Source of the DNA: Triglochin maritima
Lineage: Eukaryota > Streptophyta > Magnoliopsida > Alismatales > Juncaginaceae
Length of the DNA: 64,000 nucleotides
Assembly: GCA_963682175.1 (NCBI GenBank)
Contig: OY821784.1
Coordinates: 36,003,621 to 36,067,620 of the forward strand
Direction: 5' to 3'
The notes beneath the pieces are model-generated. The model was given only the letters and a program-made list of their open reading frames with translations, was not told the DNA's origin and searched no databases. Below are positions 62,128 to 64,000 of the stretch, piece after piece; position 1 is the stretch's first letter; each line of letters begins with the position of its first letter. Made by a program: the position numbers and the translations under genes.

Positions 62128-62460
62128 AGATTAGATCTTCATGCTGTGGTGAATAGAGAAGTGTGTTTGCACGCTGGTTTGTACTCTTTATCTTTTTCTA
62201 GTCACGTTTATATTTCTTGTAGGTGTTATGTTATTTCATTTAGGAGCTTTGCATGTTTCAGATTGGAGCAGGAGTTGAAAGGTTGATTGATTCCTGTGGC
62301 CCGAGTAGTAGTAGTAGAATCATGAGATACAGACGAATTTCTGTAAAGCCACCGTAGAATTATAGGTGTATATAATTCTTTGAGAACAGATCGTCATGTA
62401 ATTCATTTCAAGCAGGTAATGTATACACATACAGTAATAAAATTTTCTATCATCATTTTA
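62128..62460 (+). terminator. TypA 3' untranslated region and polyadenylation signal
   Basis: AATAAA at 62436-62441 is about 310 bases after the stop, a normal distance for a plant 3' end. The exact cleavage site cannot be read from sequence. Confidence 0.5.
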
Positions 62461-63410
62461 TTTGTTATGGCTAAAATGAGATGTGTTTCTTCAATAGTTG
62501 TGATTCCCTTATCACAAAACTAATGGTTTCCAAGCTTTAGAGAAACATCGCCGAATTTGCACTTATGTGGTGTTTTGGTGGACCATCGAGGTTGTGGTTG
62601 ACGAATAACTGCATTTTAGCTCAGTTGGAATCTCTCTCGTTTTGAGGTAGTAAATACCAGTGAATCAGTGATTGAATCTCAGCAGTTTTATTTATATGAT
62701 TAGGATGTTTGAGATTTAAAATGGATTAGGTAGTAGAGTAGGTTTAAAAAAAAACTGCGGTTACATGTTGCTTGAAAATCAATAACTGCATTTAGGAATA
62801 AGGGTTACATGTTGCTTCATATAATGCGATTTTTTTATTGGCGGTGATGTCAATTTGTCTTAGTTCTTCCACGGTGAATTATATTTCGTCGTTTCTTGTG
62901 AGACCATCTGTAATCTTGACCTGGTCATAAGCTTTCTCTCTCTTTTAAATCAATTTTTTTTCTCTTCCACATCAGTTTTTTCTCTTCCTAACTCATTTTA
63001 TTCTCTTTCCTACACTATTCACCACTTAACCACAATCCACCACTAACAAGTTGTGACTTTTGCCTGACTCAAATATGCCCCAGTTCCATCTCAAAACTAT
63101 GTTACTTGAATTAGAAAAAATATTATATTATTAGGAGTGTAGTGTAATTTTTACTACCACGGATAAAAAGATTCAAAGTTTCTTCAAAGAATTTAGTATT
63201 CTTTAATTAAATGCAAACATATGTTACATATCATTGAAATTGTGAATTGCCATCTAATCCCCGCTAAACTAATAAAACAAAACTATTGATGAATATAAAC
63301 CAATTACTCACTTTGACGTGGGTCCCACACAAAATCTCCAACTTCCAATATCCACACAAACTCCTTGATCTCTTCTATCCAACGCAACAAGCCTAAGATT
63401 CTTTGAGACC
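62461..63410. other. Intergenic, with a MITE-like fragment
   Basis: At 62903-63070 the sequence (gaccatctgtaatcttgacc, then ctttcctacactattcacca) matches the right part of the Harbinger-like MITE at 11598-11998 in inverted orientation. Upstream of the next gene a gacgtggg element lies at 63316-63323. No other gene is seen. Confidence 0.5.
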
Positions 63411-63726
63411 ATGTTGTCTCTAAGAATCCCATCACCACCTCTCTCCTCCTCTCAACCCTCCAACACAAGCAATAATGGTTGCACCGCCTTCACAACAAGA
63501 ACATCAACCACATCAAGAAGAAGTAGAAGAAATTGTGGTTGGTTGGCATGCAAAGGTGGAGAAAGGGAAGCAACCAAGCTTGAGGTGGACAATGAGAGAG
63601 CCCTTGAAGCACTTGAGAAGTTAGACATGGAACTCCAAACTCTTTCCAACAACCAAACCTTGCAGCCCAACATGGTGGACAAGAAGAAGAAGAAGACACC
63701 ATATCCTCCCAAACCTACTTACAATG
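63411..63726 (+). CDS. First exon of an unrecognised, probably plastid-targeted protein (cut by the window edge)
   Basis: The frame of 105 codons plus one base ends at a good donor (aatg/gtacca, 63727). The first 45 residues are Ser/Thr/Arg-rich with almost no acidic residues (LSSSQPSNTSNN, TSTTSRRSRRN), as in chloroplast transit peptides. They are followed by a Glu/Leu-rich helix (RALEALEKLDMELQTL) and a Lys-rich, Pro-rich stretch (DKKKKKTPYPPKP). The downstream exons lie beyond the window. I do not recognise the family. The ATG chosen is the first in frame and fits the transit peptide. Confidence 0.6.
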
Positions 63727-64000
63727 GTACCATTTTTCAATTTATTTTTTATTTTCCCTTTCAAAGTTTTTATTATGAATTGGAAGTATGAAGAGAAATG
63801 TTGGTGGTTGGTTAGTTACTTTTTGTTTGTTTGAGATGGTTTTATGGTGGGAATTGATAGTTTTATATAGGAGTCTTCATATAGTTTTAATTTTAGGATT
63901 GGTATTTAAGTGATGTTGGGTATGCAAAATCTATTAAGGATTAGTTGTTGGTTGGTGTACTTCGGTCTATAATTGGATTGGTATATATTTTGCATTTCTA
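63727..64000 (+). other. Intron 1 of the edge gene
   Basis: AT-rich sequence after the donor at 63727, with no further exon visible before the window ends. Confidence 0.45.

Overview
The window is nuclear DNA of a flowering plant, almost certainly a eudicot: genes have many short exons in AT-rich introns, and the sequence is crowded with Ty1/copia, gypsy, LINE, hAT, Mutator-like (MULE), CACTA and Harbinger-type transposons. I cannot name the species.

Host genes. (1) A complete seven-exon LOG gene (cytokinin-activating phosphoribohydrolase, 222 aa, minus strand, 12541-14894). (2) A complete fourteen-exon TypA/BipA GTPase of the chloroplast SVR3 type (671 aa, plus strand, 48878-62127). (3) The first exon of an unrecognised, probably plastid-targeted protein at the right edge (63411-63726). 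Every splice junction of the first two was checked for GT/AG, phase and motif continuity.

Layout. 1-6888: a nearly intact SIRE-type copia element on the minus strand, whose 3' LTR lies outside the window, with many GGTCGACC palindromes. 6889-9470: a decayed hAT transposase, partly duplicated, interrupted by a related LTR and followed by a hAT MITE. 9578-18822: LOG bracketed by two 1.45-kb direct repeats, one of them lying between 375-bp direct repeats. 19100-29343: two related terminal-inverted-repeat elements meeting at one shared TA microsatellite; the second carries fragments of host genes (a PIN1-type prolyl isomerase and an AN1 zinc-finger SAP). 30694-37560: a MULE MITE, a gypsy-like solo LTR with target duplication, a CACTA end and a LINE fragment. 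37774-43150: an old, decayed copia element with both LTRs. 44050-47873: a Mutator-type gene whose exons join in frame into one protein, a FAR1/MULE transposase fused to an OTU cysteine protease, convergent with a plant-mobile-domain gene fragment. 48036-48595: a hAT element in the TypA promoter region. 48878-62127: TypA, with a hAT MITE and a degraded copy of exon 1 in intron 1, and a hAT nested in a MULE in intron 8.

The two complete host genes are unrelated in function: LOG releases active cytokinin bases, and TypA acts on plastid ribosomes. The most unusual locus is the MULE-OTU gene; its first intron holds eight copies of a GC-rich palindromic 33-35 bp unit. No RNA gene and no CRISPR array was found.
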